From the NCBI GenBank assembly GCA_032059445.1, contig DAMCAP010000001.1, forward strand, positions 1-64,000: DNA of 64,000 nt, given 5' to 3'. Position numbers and translations under genes: made by a program. This document shows positions 15,722 to 25,818 of the stretch, one piece after another. Source of the stretch: DAMCAP01 sp032059445 (lineage in GTDB: Bacteria; Bacillota; Clostridia; Oscillospirales; Ruminococcaceae). The stretch's first letter is position 1. Each line of letters opens with the position of its first letter. Under the pieces are notes generated by a model. It was not told the DNA's origin and did no database searches. It saw only the letters and a list, made by a program, of their open reading frames with translations.

Positions 15722-18700
15722 TTGTTTGCTTGATCTCGTCTACAATCTCGTACAATTCTTCGATGGAGATATAGTAGCCCTGCGCTCTCTCTGTTTCTGC
15801 ACCGTTCTTGTAAATCATGTCACCATGCTTCTGCAAATACTGTGCGCCGGTTTCCTCAAGAATCATTCGAGATGAATTTGCATCATTTACTCTGAGCGCA
15901 AGTCTGCCGCTAAGCTGTGATTTAATATTAGACGGCACAAGCGTTGCCGCAGGACGCTGGGTACACAGCACGAGATGAATACCTCTTTTACGACCAATTT
16001 GAGCAATCCTCTTGACAGGATTGAAGAAGCCTTCCTTGTCCTTTCTAGTTTCGAGCTGGTCTGCTAAATCTGCAAACTCGTCAATAACAACCACCATGGG
16101 GGCAAGTTTAGGCGTACATTTTTGGTTGTACTGGGTAATGTTTGCAACTCGTGCATCTGTTAGGATTTTTTCTCTTCTCTCAAATTCCTCAAAAACTACG
16201 CTTTTAATAAGTTCAGTCGCTTCCTCTGCATCGGAAATAACCTTACCACCAACAAGATGAGGTATGCCTTCAAAATGAATAAAATCTTCCAAGCCAGAAG
16301 AGGAAAGCACGATCTGCAACTCATCAGGCGTTTTATGGGTCTTAAGAAGTGCTGCCAGCATGGTAAGCAGGAACACGGTTTTACCGGAACCAGTGCTACC
16401 ACCAACAAGCAGATGAGGTAATTCGCTGATATCCTTAATGATATCCTTTCCTTCAGGTGTTCTCCCAAGAGGGAAGTACAGCTTTTCGGGAGAGTCAACC
16501 TTCGGAAGCTTTTTAATTACATCGGAGAAGGAAACCATCTCTCTACTCAATCTTGGTACATCCAAGATCAAGGTATCAGAGTTCCTAACCTCTTGAATTA
16601 AAACGCCGGAGCGTTTCATTTCACGCGAAATATCCTCCAAGCGATTGTTCAGGGCAGCAAGTCCCTGACCTCGTGCAAGTTTGAAGTAGATTCTGATGAC
16701 GCTGGGACCAACTACAACCTCTTCGGCTGAGCAGCATTCCTTTAACTGAATGTGGTAGTCCCGGCACGATTTCTTGAAATCCGACACTAGCTGTTCGATT
16801 TCTTCAATGGGAACAGAGGGAGTTTTTTGTGTCTCTATCTCTTCATACCCATTCGGTATTTGAGGAACATCCTCATCTTCTTTGGGATTGCTTGGGGAAA
16901 CCTCTTCTGTTATTGTAAGATTTTCTGGTACGATGTCTATCATATCAGTTTCCTGTTCAATCTCTTCTTCGGTCTTTACCTCTGTATTATCGAAGTCTAA
17001 AGTAGTCCATTCAGGAGTAACACCCTCGTAATTTCCAAGAACTTGCTCCTGAATCTCCTTAGATGTCAATTCTACAAACTCAATCGGGCAATCGTCAAAC
17101 TTCGGGTTTACACAATGTACTGTGGGCTTGGCGTTTGTCTCACTTAACTTAACATGTACAAGCACACCAGAAATATCGATTTTCAGGTTTCGTTCTCCGT
17201 TTGCTGCGAATGCTCTTTTGAACACCTTACTCCACTCACGTTGCCACTCAGGATCGTGAATATCGCGGAAACACTCAGATACAATCTGATACTTCAAAAC
17301 CTCGCGTCTTGCAGATACGAACATATTGAGTGCATCAGTTTCGACCAGTCCGAAAATCTCACGAAGCATTCTAACAACGGCTGCCACCTGATCAGCAGCG
17401 TGACCCGTAATCCATCGATCTCCAGTCTTTTCATCGACAATGATAACTGCATCGGGAGATTCATCTCGTGTTTTTACCTCGATGGGCTGCACATGAAGAG
17501 TTTGGTTCGCCTCGTCATAGTAGAGACCAATCAAATCAGCTCTATCATTAGGATAATGGCTATCGTTAAGCCACTGATGAGCGTTAGGGGTGTCTAGAGA
17601 TGCAACCAAGGAGTTCTTATGACGCTTGGAATACCAAGTTGCAGCGAAGACAGTGCCGATTAGTCCCTTTTTTCGATTGTCGATAGCTTGTGCATCAGCG
17701 CCAAAGCGAGGAATGCTAATCAGTCCCTCAGATGAAATATGTCCAAACTGAGAAAGAATGTTGATGAGAACCTCTTTCTTGGGGTGGAGATTATATTGCC
17801 GTAAAAGTGCTTGGTATTGGCTAATAATACGAGAATTACGCGAACTCCATATGCTAACCATTCGCTTACCGTATTGTTTTTCGCCAATAGGAATTGTTTC
17901 AATAGGAAGATAGTTACTGGTAGTTCTATCAGCAGCAATCAGCCATTGAGTGTTGTTGTCCTTAATTGTGGATAGGACAGCACTAATATCGGCTTTAGGA
18001 TTGTAGGTAGGACGAGGGCTTCTGTCATTGGAAACAATATCTGCAAAACGAAGCATTTTGTGATAATCGCCAATTATCCCAGATTCCATATTGGAAGACG
18101 GGAAGATCTCTCCTCGATGAGTAATCTCGTCAAAGTCATAGTCGTAGGTAACAACCAGCGGACTGATGTACAGATTTTTGGTTGTCGGCCCGTATTCGAT
18201 AGAATAGGATGACTGATCAAAAAAGAATGCTAGATGGACAGGACGTTCTTCCAGTAGCTTCTTAATCTCAGCAGCCGATGCGAGGTTCTGAATGCTAATA
18301 ACAATCTTTCCAGATTTAATGTACTCGCCAACCTCATAATCGGAGATCATATAATCGAGCTTTGCCAACTCGCTATTTCCGTTTTGGGATCGCGTCAAAT
18401 AAGCATCGTAGACAATTCTGCCGCAAATACCATTTTCAATGCTATCCTTGAAGGATTTAAGTATACTCGGCATATCTGGTGCGTCAACCGTGCATACACG
18501 AACCTCGTTCCGAGTGTATGGAGCAAAGGCTACCCAGCGAGAGAGTATTTCAGGGATAGATTGAGTTCCGTCATATCCAAGATAACGATTCGTTTTGTTT
18601 TCATAGGTCGGGAGCATCTCTATGCTTCCGGAGCAAGGAAGTTCCACGCTGATGCTGTTAGTAATCGACTTGTCTACAACAATAAAGTTGAGCATCTGAG

Positions 18701-20384
18701 GTAATCCTTCCAATGCCTTCATCAAGTCGTTTGCATCTTCCTCAGACATCTGCTCTCGATGACTTTTAAGCTCCTTGAAAACCTCGTAGTATCTCCACAA
18801 GTAAAGCGGATGGGTAGGCACAATCATACCCTTCCATTCCGTTGGAGTCTTGATGTAAAGAACATCCAGAAGCAGCAGCGATCTTGCGATGAAAACGGTT
18901 CCCTTAGGGCTGATTTCGTGCATTGCAATTTCATTTCTGCAATATACACGAAGTAAATCTGTCCATGCAACCATATAATCGTCGAGAGCTTTAACCAGTT
19001 CTTCATTTACTCCAAACGCAAGGATCGGGAAGTACATGATTAAGTCGAGCTTGTTAATCAATTTCTTTCGAGAATCAACCAGCTTTTCGAGGATAGGAGA
19101 AAACAACTCAACATTTTCCATGTTTTTTGCAGCAAACTGTTCATCGAATCTGCGAATAAAATCAAAGAGCGCAGAACCATCGAAGCTCGTTTTTGACTCA
19201 TCTTCGATCGGATTAAAGGCTGTGAAGGATTCATAATCCGATGCCATGGCATCACGAAGAACGCTTTCCTCGGTAATCATCACTCCTCCCCATGCATCAT
19301 GGCTGCACGCGGTTCCTATGATTTTTCTGAATTGAGTGTTATGGTTTTCGAGAATTATAGGTCTGTCTTCAAAAGCACCTCCAATAGTCGGGAAGGTGTC
19401 CTTGTTCTCTTCGTTGGTTTCATCATAACGCTTGTCCAACTCAAGGAAAAAGTCTCGCAGAGTCTCGATAGTCTCTTCAGTCGGGTCAACGATTATCTCA
19501 GTAATAATTTTTTCGATATCCTTTGCCTTCAGAGGTTGAACTGTTACAGGCGAATCTTTGTCGTTCCTATCGTCTTTTCCAGTTTTCTTTTTGCTCTTAG
19601 GCGCAACAAAAAGCTGCTGGACTACATTGTAGGACAACTGTCTTAGGGTATCCTTGCGGCCATACTTGAAATACTCTTGAAGATGGCGGTACGCTGCTTG
19701 AAGTTCGGTGTTATTCTCCTTGATGCTTCGAGTCAACGCGCTGCTAATCTTCTTTCGAGATTCATCGCTTAATTGACCGATAATGATTATCAGTTCTCTA
19801 TTTCTGGACAGCCTTTCTTCTGGCTTGATGTTCGTGTTCAGAATATCGTAGTCACAAAGAAGACCCAAGTGCCACATATTCTTTGCAATCGCCTCATTTT
19901 CATCGGGGCATTGGCATACTTCATCAACAAACTCATATAGAACATCGAAGGAGTAATAGGAAGAGGTGTCCTTAAGAGCCGTCCAAAACTTCTCAGACGG
20001 CGCATTGTTCGCCTCCGTGATTCTGCTTTCAATAAGCTGTAACGAAAGATTTCTTGTAGTTACTGTATCAAACTCTGCGAGAGAGTGCAGTTTGTCGCTA
20101 TCGTTTTTAACAAAGGTGATAACCTTTCCGGCAAGCTCCGGTTCACTACGCCATCTTACTGCGTCCTCAATCATGTTAGATACAGCGATAGATTCATTTT
20201 CGTAGGTTGAATCCGTTTCATATCCAACTGAAGCAACATAGTATTTTTTTTCATTCTTAATTGCAATATTCTCGACTGCGGCAATAGGGTCAATCCCCGT
20301 GATACCGCGTACAATAACGCCAACCTTAGCGTTATCAAGTTTTGAGTTCAAGACTTCGACAAGTATTTCTTGTTTGCTTTTCAT
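15714..20384 (-). CDS. DptH-like protein: PD-(D/E)XK motif plus FtsK/HerA-type motor
   Basis: This 1556-residue protein ends in an FtsK/SpoIIIE-class ATPase: Walker A GGSTGSGKT (about 1328-1336), Walker B VVVIDEFADLAD (about 1431-1442) and a sensor region LVLCTQRPAATLVPSNIKSQ. Before it, RADLIGLYYDE...IEVKTRD (D949, E969, K971) fits a PD-(D/E)XK nuclease core. An acidic linker (about 1130-1200) joins the two. Size and order resemble DptH (DndH) of phosphorothioate-dependent restriction. It overlaps its upstream neighbour by 4 bp (ATGA), and GGAGGTG precedes the ATG. A DNA-translocating restriction role is inferred. The first 850 residues are unassigned. Confidence 0.75.
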   Translation of the reverse strand: MKSKQEILVEVLNSKLDNAKVGVIVRGITGIDPIAAVENIAIKNEKKYYVASVGYETDSTYENESIAVSNMIEDAVRWRSEPELAGKVITFVKNDSDKLHSLAEFDTVTTRNLSLQLIESRITEANNAPSEKFWTALKDTSSYYSFDVLYEFVDEVCQCPDENEAIAKNMWHLGLLCDYDILNTNIKPEERLSRNRELIIIIGQLSDESRKKISSALTRSIKENNTELQAAYRHLQEYFKYGRKDTLRQLSYNVVQQLFVAPKSKKKTGKDDRNDKDSPVTVQPLKAKDIEKIITEIIVDPTEETIETLRDFFLELDKRYDETNEENKDTFPTIGGAFEDRPIILENHNTQFRKIIGTACSHDAWGGVMITEESVLRDAMASDYESFTAFNPIEDESKTSFDGSALFDFIRRFDEQFAAKNMENVELFSPILEKLVDSRKKLINKLDLIMYFPILAFGVNEELVKALDDYMVAWTDLLRVYCRNEIAMHEISPKGTVFIARSLLLLDVLYIKTPTEWKGMIVPTHPLYLWRYYEVFKELKSHREQMSEEDANDLMKALEGLPQMLNFIVVDKSITNSISVELPCSGSIEMLPTYENKTNRYLGYDGTQSIPEILSRWVAFAPYTRNEVRVCTVDAPDMPSILKSFKDSIENGICGRIVYDAYLTRSQNGNSELAKLDYMISDYEVGEYIKSGKIVISIQNLASAAEIKKLLEERPVHLAFFFDQSSYSIEYGPTTKNLYISPLVVTYDYDFDEITHRGEIFPSSNMESGIIGDYHKMLRFADIVSNDRSPRPTYNPKADISAVLSTIKDNNTQWLIAADRTTSNYLPIETIPIGEKQYGKRMVSIWSSRNSRIISQYQALLRQYNLHPKKEVLINILSQFGHISSEGLISIPRFGADAQAIDNRKKGLIGTVFAATWYSKRHKNSLVASLDTPNAHQWLNDSHYPNDRADLIGLYYDEANQTLHVQPIEVKTRDESPDAVIIVDEKTGDRWITGHAADQVAAVVRMLREIFGLVETDALNMFVSARREVLKYQIVSECFRDIHDPEWQREWSKVFKRAFAANGERNLKIDISGVLVHVKLSETNAKPTVHCVNPKFDDCPIEFVELTSKEIQEQVLGNYEGVTPEWTTLDFDNTEVKTEEEIEQETDMIDIVPENLTITEEVSPSNPKEDEDVPQIPNGYEEIETQKTPSVPIEEIEQLVSDFKKSCRDYHIQLKECCSAEEVVVGPSVIRIYFKLARGQGLAALNNRLEDISREMKRSGVLIQEVRNSDTLILDVPRLSREMVSFSDVIKKLPKVDSPEKLYFPLGRTPEGKDIIKDISELPHLLVGGSTGSGKTVFLLTMLAALLKTHKTPDELQIVLSSSGLEDFIHFEGIPHLVGGKVISDAEEATELIKSVVFEEFERREKILTDARVANITQYNQKCTPKLAPMVVVIDEFADLADQLETRKDKEGFFNPVKRIAQIGRKRGIHLVLCTQRPAATLVPSNIKSQLSGRLALRVNDANSSRMILEETGAQYLQKHGDMIYKNGAETERAQGYYISIEELYEIVDEIKQTNG

Positions 20385-21847
20385 TTAGAAACACCTCCCA
20401 GTCTAATCTGGAGTATGCCATCTGCCATAATATCAGCAAAGTTAATGGCTTCGAGCGTCTTTGAGAATTGATCAAAGTTTGCTTGTAAAGCATCTGTATC
20501 TGCCGAAATAATGCTGCCGGTAGACTGAATCTTAAGAATATCAGTCTCATCACCACCGACAACAATTCCAAAGCGGCTCCACAAACGCTCCTTCAACTCA
20601 GTTGCAACCAAGGTTTCGTCCGGCTCTACACAGGAACGCATAATCATTTCAAGCATATCCTGAGACAAGACGAAACGCTTATTAACATGAAGATTGGTAG
20701 GAGGATAGAGTAATCCGGCATGAGTGCCAATTTGACGAAGGTATACAACGGGATGAGACGAGGCTTCTAGCGCAAGCATATCATAGATTGTTGCACCAAA
20801 TACAAGCAAGGCGTTCTCATCGTCAAGATCCTTTGCGTCCGACTTTGCCAGATCCCACATCCTGGCAAGTTCTACATTGCCAGCCTTTGTTTTTCCCTTT
20901 TCGTTAAACTTAGGAGGTTCCATCTCCATCAAATCAGCTTTAGTGATTCCATCCATTATCAAGCACTGAGCATATCCCCAAGCATAAAATCTGGAAATTG
21001 CTCTATGTATCTGGGTGTAGGACATTACTGATGCACGAGCTACGCTACTTGATGCTTCTCCTGAGAAATCAAGCAGGAAGGAACGCTTATTGCCTTTGCA
21101 GTAAAAGGCTTCCAAGGATGCAAGATATCTAATCAGCGTATACATGCAGAAGAAGTTAAAGATTCTAAGCTGGGTAAGTTGGTTAGGATGATTCACAAGA
21201 TGCTTATACAAGCAGTTACCGGCATCAGAAAGCCCCTTAGTAAAGGCCATAAACTCGCTGCTAGGATTTGCAAAAATCGAAATCTCGTCCAAATGATCAG
21301 AAACCAAGCTTTTTGTATCTGCTTCAGCAATAGGCTCAAAGAGAATACTAATAGGGTCGTTTTCATTTTCAAGAATCTTTTTGATATGCTTGCCCAAAGC
21401 GGGGCAATACTTATTGATAAGGCTACCAACAAACTCACCGGCATCCTCATGTAATGCAGGACTGGTAATAAAGTATTTTGAACCAGCACTGTAAGAGACC
21501 ATGCCATCATCAATGCCAGAGAACACGCCGTTATCAGCCGCCAGAAGTTTTTGAAGAATATTTCTGAAGGCCATCAGATCATCATCTCTGATGCTTTCAT
21601 CAATAGAATCCTTTTCTATCAGCATTTCCTTAACTTTTTCTAGTGTATTGTTTTTCGGGGTTATTCCCTTAGAATCACTGACATATGACAGTTTTTTGAT
21701 GTTTTGAGTATTTACGCTTTCACCATAGATTATACGGGACGCGCCGCTGTATATGTGGACTGGCTTGACACTCGAACCATTAGGTCTAAATCCAACAAAA
21801 CATTCATCTACTTTTTCGCGCACTTTTTTGAGATAAATTGTTTCCAC
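20381..21847 (-). CDS. Unknown protein in DptG position
   Basis: The 488-residue protein starts at GTG 21847 behind a very strong AAGGAGGAG site. It is helix-rich and has no ATP-binding, nuclease or membrane motif that I can see. Notable segments are GKHIKKILENENDPISILFEP, RIFNFFCMYTLIRYLASLEAF and HPVVYLRQIGTHAGLLYPPT. It lies between the DptF-like and DptH-like genes with an 11-bp gap and a 4-bp overlap. DptG of the DndFGH module occupies the same slot and has similar size, so a DptG-like structural role is suggested by position rather than by recognised homology. Confidence 0.6.
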   Translation of the reverse strand: METIYLKKVREKVDECFVGFRPNGSSVKPVHIYSGASRIIYGESVNTQNIKKLSYVSDSKGITPKNNTLEKVKEMLIEKDSIDESIRDDDLMAFRNILQKLLAADNGVFSGIDDGMVSYSAGSKYFITSPALHEDAGEFVGSLINKYCPALGKHIKKILENENDPISILFEPIAEADTKSLVSDHLDEISIFANPSSEFMAFTKGLSDAGNCLYKHLVNHPNQLTQLRIFNFFCMYTLIRYLASLEAFYCKGNKRSFLLDFSGEASSSVARASVMSYTQIHRAISRFYAWGYAQCLIMDGITKADLMEMEPPKFNEKGKTKAGNVELARMWDLAKSDAKDLDDENALLVFGATIYDMLALEASSHPVVYLRQIGTHAGLLYPPTNLHVNKRFVLSQDMLEMIMRSCVEPDETLVATELKERLWSRFGIVVGGDETDILKIQSTGSIISADTDALQANFDQFSKTLEAINFADIMADGILQIRLGGVSK

Positions 21848-21858
21848 GATGCTCCTCC

Positions 21859-24800
21859 TTATCGTTGGCTCTTCTTCACAGAGATGCTTGAATAGCGTTT
21901 GCTTTCTCTGTCGATGACGACCTTGACCTCGCGCTTGCCCTGAACATCAAACAGGGAAATACTGATATCGTCCTCGACATCTAAATTATTTTCGTTTTGA
22001 AGCTGTTCGATAAATCTCCATACCTTCTTAACCGTATCTGACTCCATGAGTAGAACCGGAACGCCTCTTTCTGCTTCCAGCAGCAGGCTATACATATCAA
22101 AATCAATTTTCAAGAATACATCAGGGAAACTTCTCTCTTCAAGTCTGACATAGTTTTGCACCATTTTGATGCCAGATTCCATTACCGAGTTCAGTTTGGG
22201 ACGACCAATTCTAAAATCGGAGCGTTTCATTTTGCCGGTAGACATCAAAATCTTTCGAGGTGCATTATTGTAACGATGACTTGCCCAAATCTCAAGCTCA
22301 GAATTAGTAGCTATTGTGCCAAAGAAGGCATTCAGCTTCTGAATTAAATCCTTAATAACAGCCTTATCCTCAAGGGCTAAGAAGCGTTGGAACTTGATGA
22401 CCGCATCATCGCTAATGTTCAACAACACTGCTCCGTTATTGTTAAAGAAATAGAACTGCCTTTTGCGTAAGGCAAATAGCTCGGTGTTGTTCGGGTTAAG
22501 TGCTTCTGGCGAAACAGAATACCCAGAGATCCAAGAATCCGCAGTCATGGTGTTTGAGAGGATCCGCTCATCCCAGACAGGGTGAGAAACCTTTGCTGGA
22601 TCAAATGCACCACGGATAGCGTTGAACAGTCTTCCTTCTCCTTGGTAAACCAAGTTGCATAGGTCGTATTTGTTCTCGCTGGATGTTGTGGTAAGTTCTA
22701 TGCAACTTCGGTTTCCGAAAATCAGGTAGGAAACCAATGACTGTAATTCTCTTAGAGTTGCATGATAGCCCTGTAAGGCTACCTGTGTAAGAATAATGTT
22801 CAAGCGTTCTTGGAAAAGCTCACTCTTAATGAACTGAGCACTCTTTATAGCAGGACACAGTTCTCGGAACTGACAACCGTTACACTGCTCAAAATGCTCT
22901 TCCTTAGTCATATTTAGGATAACACTTTTTACAATGGATGGCTCAAGAGCCTCACGCTTGCTCAAGTCAAAAACAGCTACATCATCGTCTTCTATGACCT
23001 CATCATGGAAAACGGTAGCTTTAATCATCTGTATTTTTGCTTGTGTGATGGGCTTGAAATCTGGGAACTCCTTTGCAAGAGACAGCAAGACCGCAGCGTT
23101 AATAGCGATTACAAAGGGACGATTTGCTTTCTTCGCTCCCACCCAATTTTCGTATATAGATTGGTTGGTCATCGTGCTGGCGTCCAGTTCAATTACCGGT
23201 TCCACTGGAAGGGTGTCAAGATGTTCCTGCAGGATTCTAATGATATGTGTTTTTCCATCGCCGGGATTGCCGGTAAGAACTACATCCTTTCCTGCACTAA
23301 CGACCTCAACAATAGCTGCATCCAATTCCGTGACCACATGAACTCTGGACAAAAAGCCGTAGTTAATAAAATCGGCATAGCCACTACTTCCTCGATAAAA
23401 ATCGCGTATATAGTCGAGCCCAGTTTTTTTAGATTGTGTATGTATCATCTGTTCTGGCTCCTTTAGCTTCTTGAATTTCCATTCCAATGCTCTCTTTAAC
23501 TCCGTGCTTACCAAAAACTGTGTCTTGTCAAAGCAACGAATGCGTTCAAATATTGGTTGATAGTTTAAGCGGCTCAATACCCATCTATTAAGCCAAAAAT
23601 CAATAATTTTTTGCGTTTCACCGGCGCAATCATTTTTGTCGAAATAATAGTTTGGTGCTTCATCATTTCCGAGAAGATAATCCAGAGCGTTGCTTGCAAG
23701 TTCAGCGCCATATACAATTCTCGACATTGCGTGCTTTGAAAATTCCTTGGTGTCGCCTTCTTCAGATTCAAGCAATTCACGAACTGCCATTGTCATAAGT
23801 CGCATTTTAGGGCTTGCACCTTCGCCAAAGACATGATTAATACGAGAAAACCCATCGCTTGTTGCCTCGGTCAAGCACATTGTTGTTGCCTTGCTAATAT
23901 GCAAAGTGCCGAAGCCAACTGTTTTTCCAAGTTCCTTCCACCTTACATCGTGGGTGGAGTTGAAAATTCTTCCGGGAACCTTCAAGCGGTTATATTGGCT
24001 TGAGCCAACATAATAAAGGGATGTCGTTCCTACATATACCAATTCCGCAGCTCTGCACACATCCTCCCCCTTGAGTCTGCTTGCAATTTCACTACGCTTA
24101 TCAGAATATCTATCCCGATAATCACTTACAACTTGCGGAGATGTTGCAAGAAGAGCTACTAATTTACCTCCAAGGATTTCGTTATATGGAGGTATTGCTC
24201 CACACACATTAAGTTCCATCATGCTGGAGCCGATATGCTTTGTCTTCTGCGCTATAAGGGCGGCACGAATAACGGATTTTCCATTATCACTGTCACAGAA
24301 GGGAGCCCAAATCTCATCGAACTTTTCGCTTGATAACAGTTCACAAATAGCCTTCTTTGCTCCAAGCAGCTTGCCTAACTGATCAGCTCTTTTTCTTTTG
24401 TATAGAGCTTGCTCAATTTCTTTAGAAATACTACCAAGCTCACTTTTTTCTTCAGTTGCTTGCTCCGCAGTTCCGCATTGGTACGCTTTGAGAAGGTCTT
24501 GACGTTCTGCCTCCGAAGTCATTGCTATATATTGGAGTTTTTTGATTACTTCATCGACAGGTTTTTCAACATCCTCAGAAGTGCAAAGGTCATCATAATC
24601 AATGCCGAGAATGCCATCCTCCAGGTATTCTAACAGCTTTTCAAAGGAAGCTTTTGTTTTGGAAAGGCTCCCTTCGTTCTTAAGCTTTTCAATGAAAGAG
24701 GAAGCGTTCCAACCAATATAATCGTCACGACAAGTAATCTGTACAGCAGTATTTTCAAGCGATGCAATACCCATTACTGCGTGCATAGGATGAGCAGCAT

Positions 24801-25476
24801 CTCTAATGAGATACTGCATTGTTCTACCCGGAGTGGTTTCAGCAGGAGTAGACCATGATAGTCTAAAGTATCTCCATATTTCAGAGAGCTTTTGTCCCGT
24901 GTATTCATCGCGTTCATTCTCTCGAACCAACTGCAAGTAAGGGTTAACTACATCAGTGATTACTGCTTCACCAGATACAACCCTTTGCAAGCGAGAGTGT
25001 AATTCTTCTCCGTCTGCAATCAGACAATCAATAGAGTGTTTTGTTGCGGTTTCGCGCTCCATCCTATTGATGAAGTCTGAATAGAGTTGTAACCTTTCCA
25101 AACGGCTATCCTGCATCCAACTTCTAAGTAATGTCTTCATTTCGGGGATGGAACTACCGGCCAAATCAGTTGTATCAAGCGAAGGCATTCTCATCTCCAA
25201 TACACCGTCTCTGTAACAAGCTTTCCAAGAAGCTCTAATCAGATCTCTAAGCAGCATCCAAACAGCTCGATATTTCTTTCGCTGTGCTAGATTCACTGAG
25301 CATTCATGCTCTGCCCAACGAACTTCCTTCGCCGCAAGAAGCTCCAATTCAGTTGTCTTGGTTTCCTCGGCAACAGACTGAACGGCTGTATAAAATCTAG
25401 TTCTAAACTCTCCCTCCAGTTTTGGACGGAAAGGAATTGCTTTGCTCGTTATCATATGCATCATCCTGTTCAACAC
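21859..25476 (-). CDS. DUF4338 (DruA-like) and DptF-like ATPase fusion
   Basis: Two parts are visible in 1205 residues. The first (about 1-640) carries AVQITCRDDYIGW, PPYNEILGGKLVALLATSP, TTSLYYVGSSQYNRL and NHVFGEGASPKMRL, which I associate with DUF4338, the family of DruA in Druantia defence. The second (about 690-1205) is a P-loop ATPase with GNPGDGKTHIIRIL (about 736-749) and a cysteine cluster CNGCQFRELCP (865-875), as in DptF. The start is uncertain: GTG 25476 has a distant AGAGG, and ATG 25455 has weak AGGA. The usual DptF is much shorter, so this is a fusion. The family calls are from memory of motifs. Confidence 0.65.
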   Translation of the reverse strand: MLNRMMHMITSKAIPFRPKLEGEFRTRFYTAVQSVAEETKTTELELLAAKEVRWAEHECSVNLAQRKKYRAVWMLLRDLIRASWKACYRDGVLEMRMPSLDTTDLAGSSIPEMKTLLRSWMQDSRLERLQLYSDFINRMERETATKHSIDCLIADGEELHSRLQRVVSGEAVITDVVNPYLQLVRENERDEYTGQKLSEIWRYFRLSWSTPAETTPGRTMQYLIRDAAHPMHAVMGIASLENTAVQITCRDDYIGWNASSFIEKLKNEGSLSKTKASFEKLLEYLEDGILGIDYDDLCTSEDVEKPVDEVIKKLQYIAMTSEAERQDLLKAYQCGTAEQATEEKSELGSISKEIEQALYKRKRADQLGKLLGAKKAICELLSSEKFDEIWAPFCDSDNGKSVIRAALIAQKTKHIGSSMMELNVCGAIPPYNEILGGKLVALLATSPQVVSDYRDRYSDKRSEIASRLKGEDVCRAAELVYVGTTSLYYVGSSQYNRLKVPGRIFNSTHDVRWKELGKTVGFGTLHISKATTMCLTEATSDGFSRINHVFGEGASPKMRLMTMAVRELLESEEGDTKEFSKHAMSRIVYGAELASNALDYLLGNDEAPNYYFDKNDCAGETQKIIDFWLNRWVLSRLNYQPIFERIRCFDKTQFLVSTELKRALEWKFKKLKEPEQMIHTQSKKTGLDYIRDFYRGSSGYADFINYGFLSRVHVVTELDAAIVEVVSAGKDVVLTGNPGDGKTHIIRILQEHLDTLPVEPVIELDASTMTNQSIYENWVGAKKANRPFVIAINAAVLLSLAKEFPDFKPITQAKIQMIKATVFHDEVIEDDDVAVFDLSKREALEPSIVKSVILNMTKEEHFEQCNGCQFRELCPAIKSAQFIKSELFQERLNIILTQVALQGYHATLRELQSLVSYLIFGNRSCIELTTTSSENKYDLCNLVYQGEGRLFNAIRGAFDPAKVSHPVWDERILSNTMTADSWISGYSVSPEALNPNNTELFALRKRQFYFFNNNGAVLLNISDDAVIKFQRFLALEDKAVIKDLIQKLNAFFGTIATNSELEIWASHRYNNAPRKILMSTGKMKRSDFRIGRPKLNSVMESGIKMVQNYVRLEERSFPDVFLKIDFDMYSLLLEAERGVPVLLMESDTVKKVWRFIEQLQNENNLDVEDDISISLFDVQGKREVKVVIDRESKRYSSISVKKSQR

Positions 25477-25552
25477 GATTAAATTTGCCTCTTAACATTG
25501 CAGAAATCAGCAAACTAATCTCAATGCAATGCCATATGCTGGCTTGCTTTTT

Positions 25553-25768
25553 TTAGTTGGGTTCCTCGACTCGGACAGCCTCACAAATATCTCCTATATC
25601 GCAATTCAGATAATCACAAATGCGCAGGAGGATAGAGAGGGACACTTCTTCGCCTTTGTTGAGCTTAGTCATTGTTCCTCCGGAGATACCCAATTCTTTC
25701 TTTAGAGTAACTTGCTTCATGTCCCGCTGCGCTAAAACTACCCACAATTTTTTGTAGCTCATTTTCAT
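25553..25768 (-). CDS. XRE/Cro-type transcriptional regulator
   Basis: This is a 71-residue single-domain helix-turn-helix protein. It contains MSYKKLWVVLAQRDMKQVTL, KKELGISGGTMTKLNKGE and LLRICDYLNCDIGDICE, the standard pattern of small YozG-like XRE regulators. The ATG at 25768 is chosen over GTG 25783 because GAGGTG lies 7 nt ahead of it. It is the first gene of the Dpt-like operon, 76 bp before the large ATPase, and probably represses its own promoter to limit expression of the nucleases. Confidence 0.8.
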   Translation of the reverse strand: MKMSYKKLWVVLAQRDMKQVTLKKELGISGGTMTKLNKGEEVSLSILLRICDYLNCDIGDICEAVRVEEPN

Positions 25769-25818
25769 CCATTTACACCTCACGCACTCTTCGAGCTATG
25801 TCTATAAGAACATTATAC

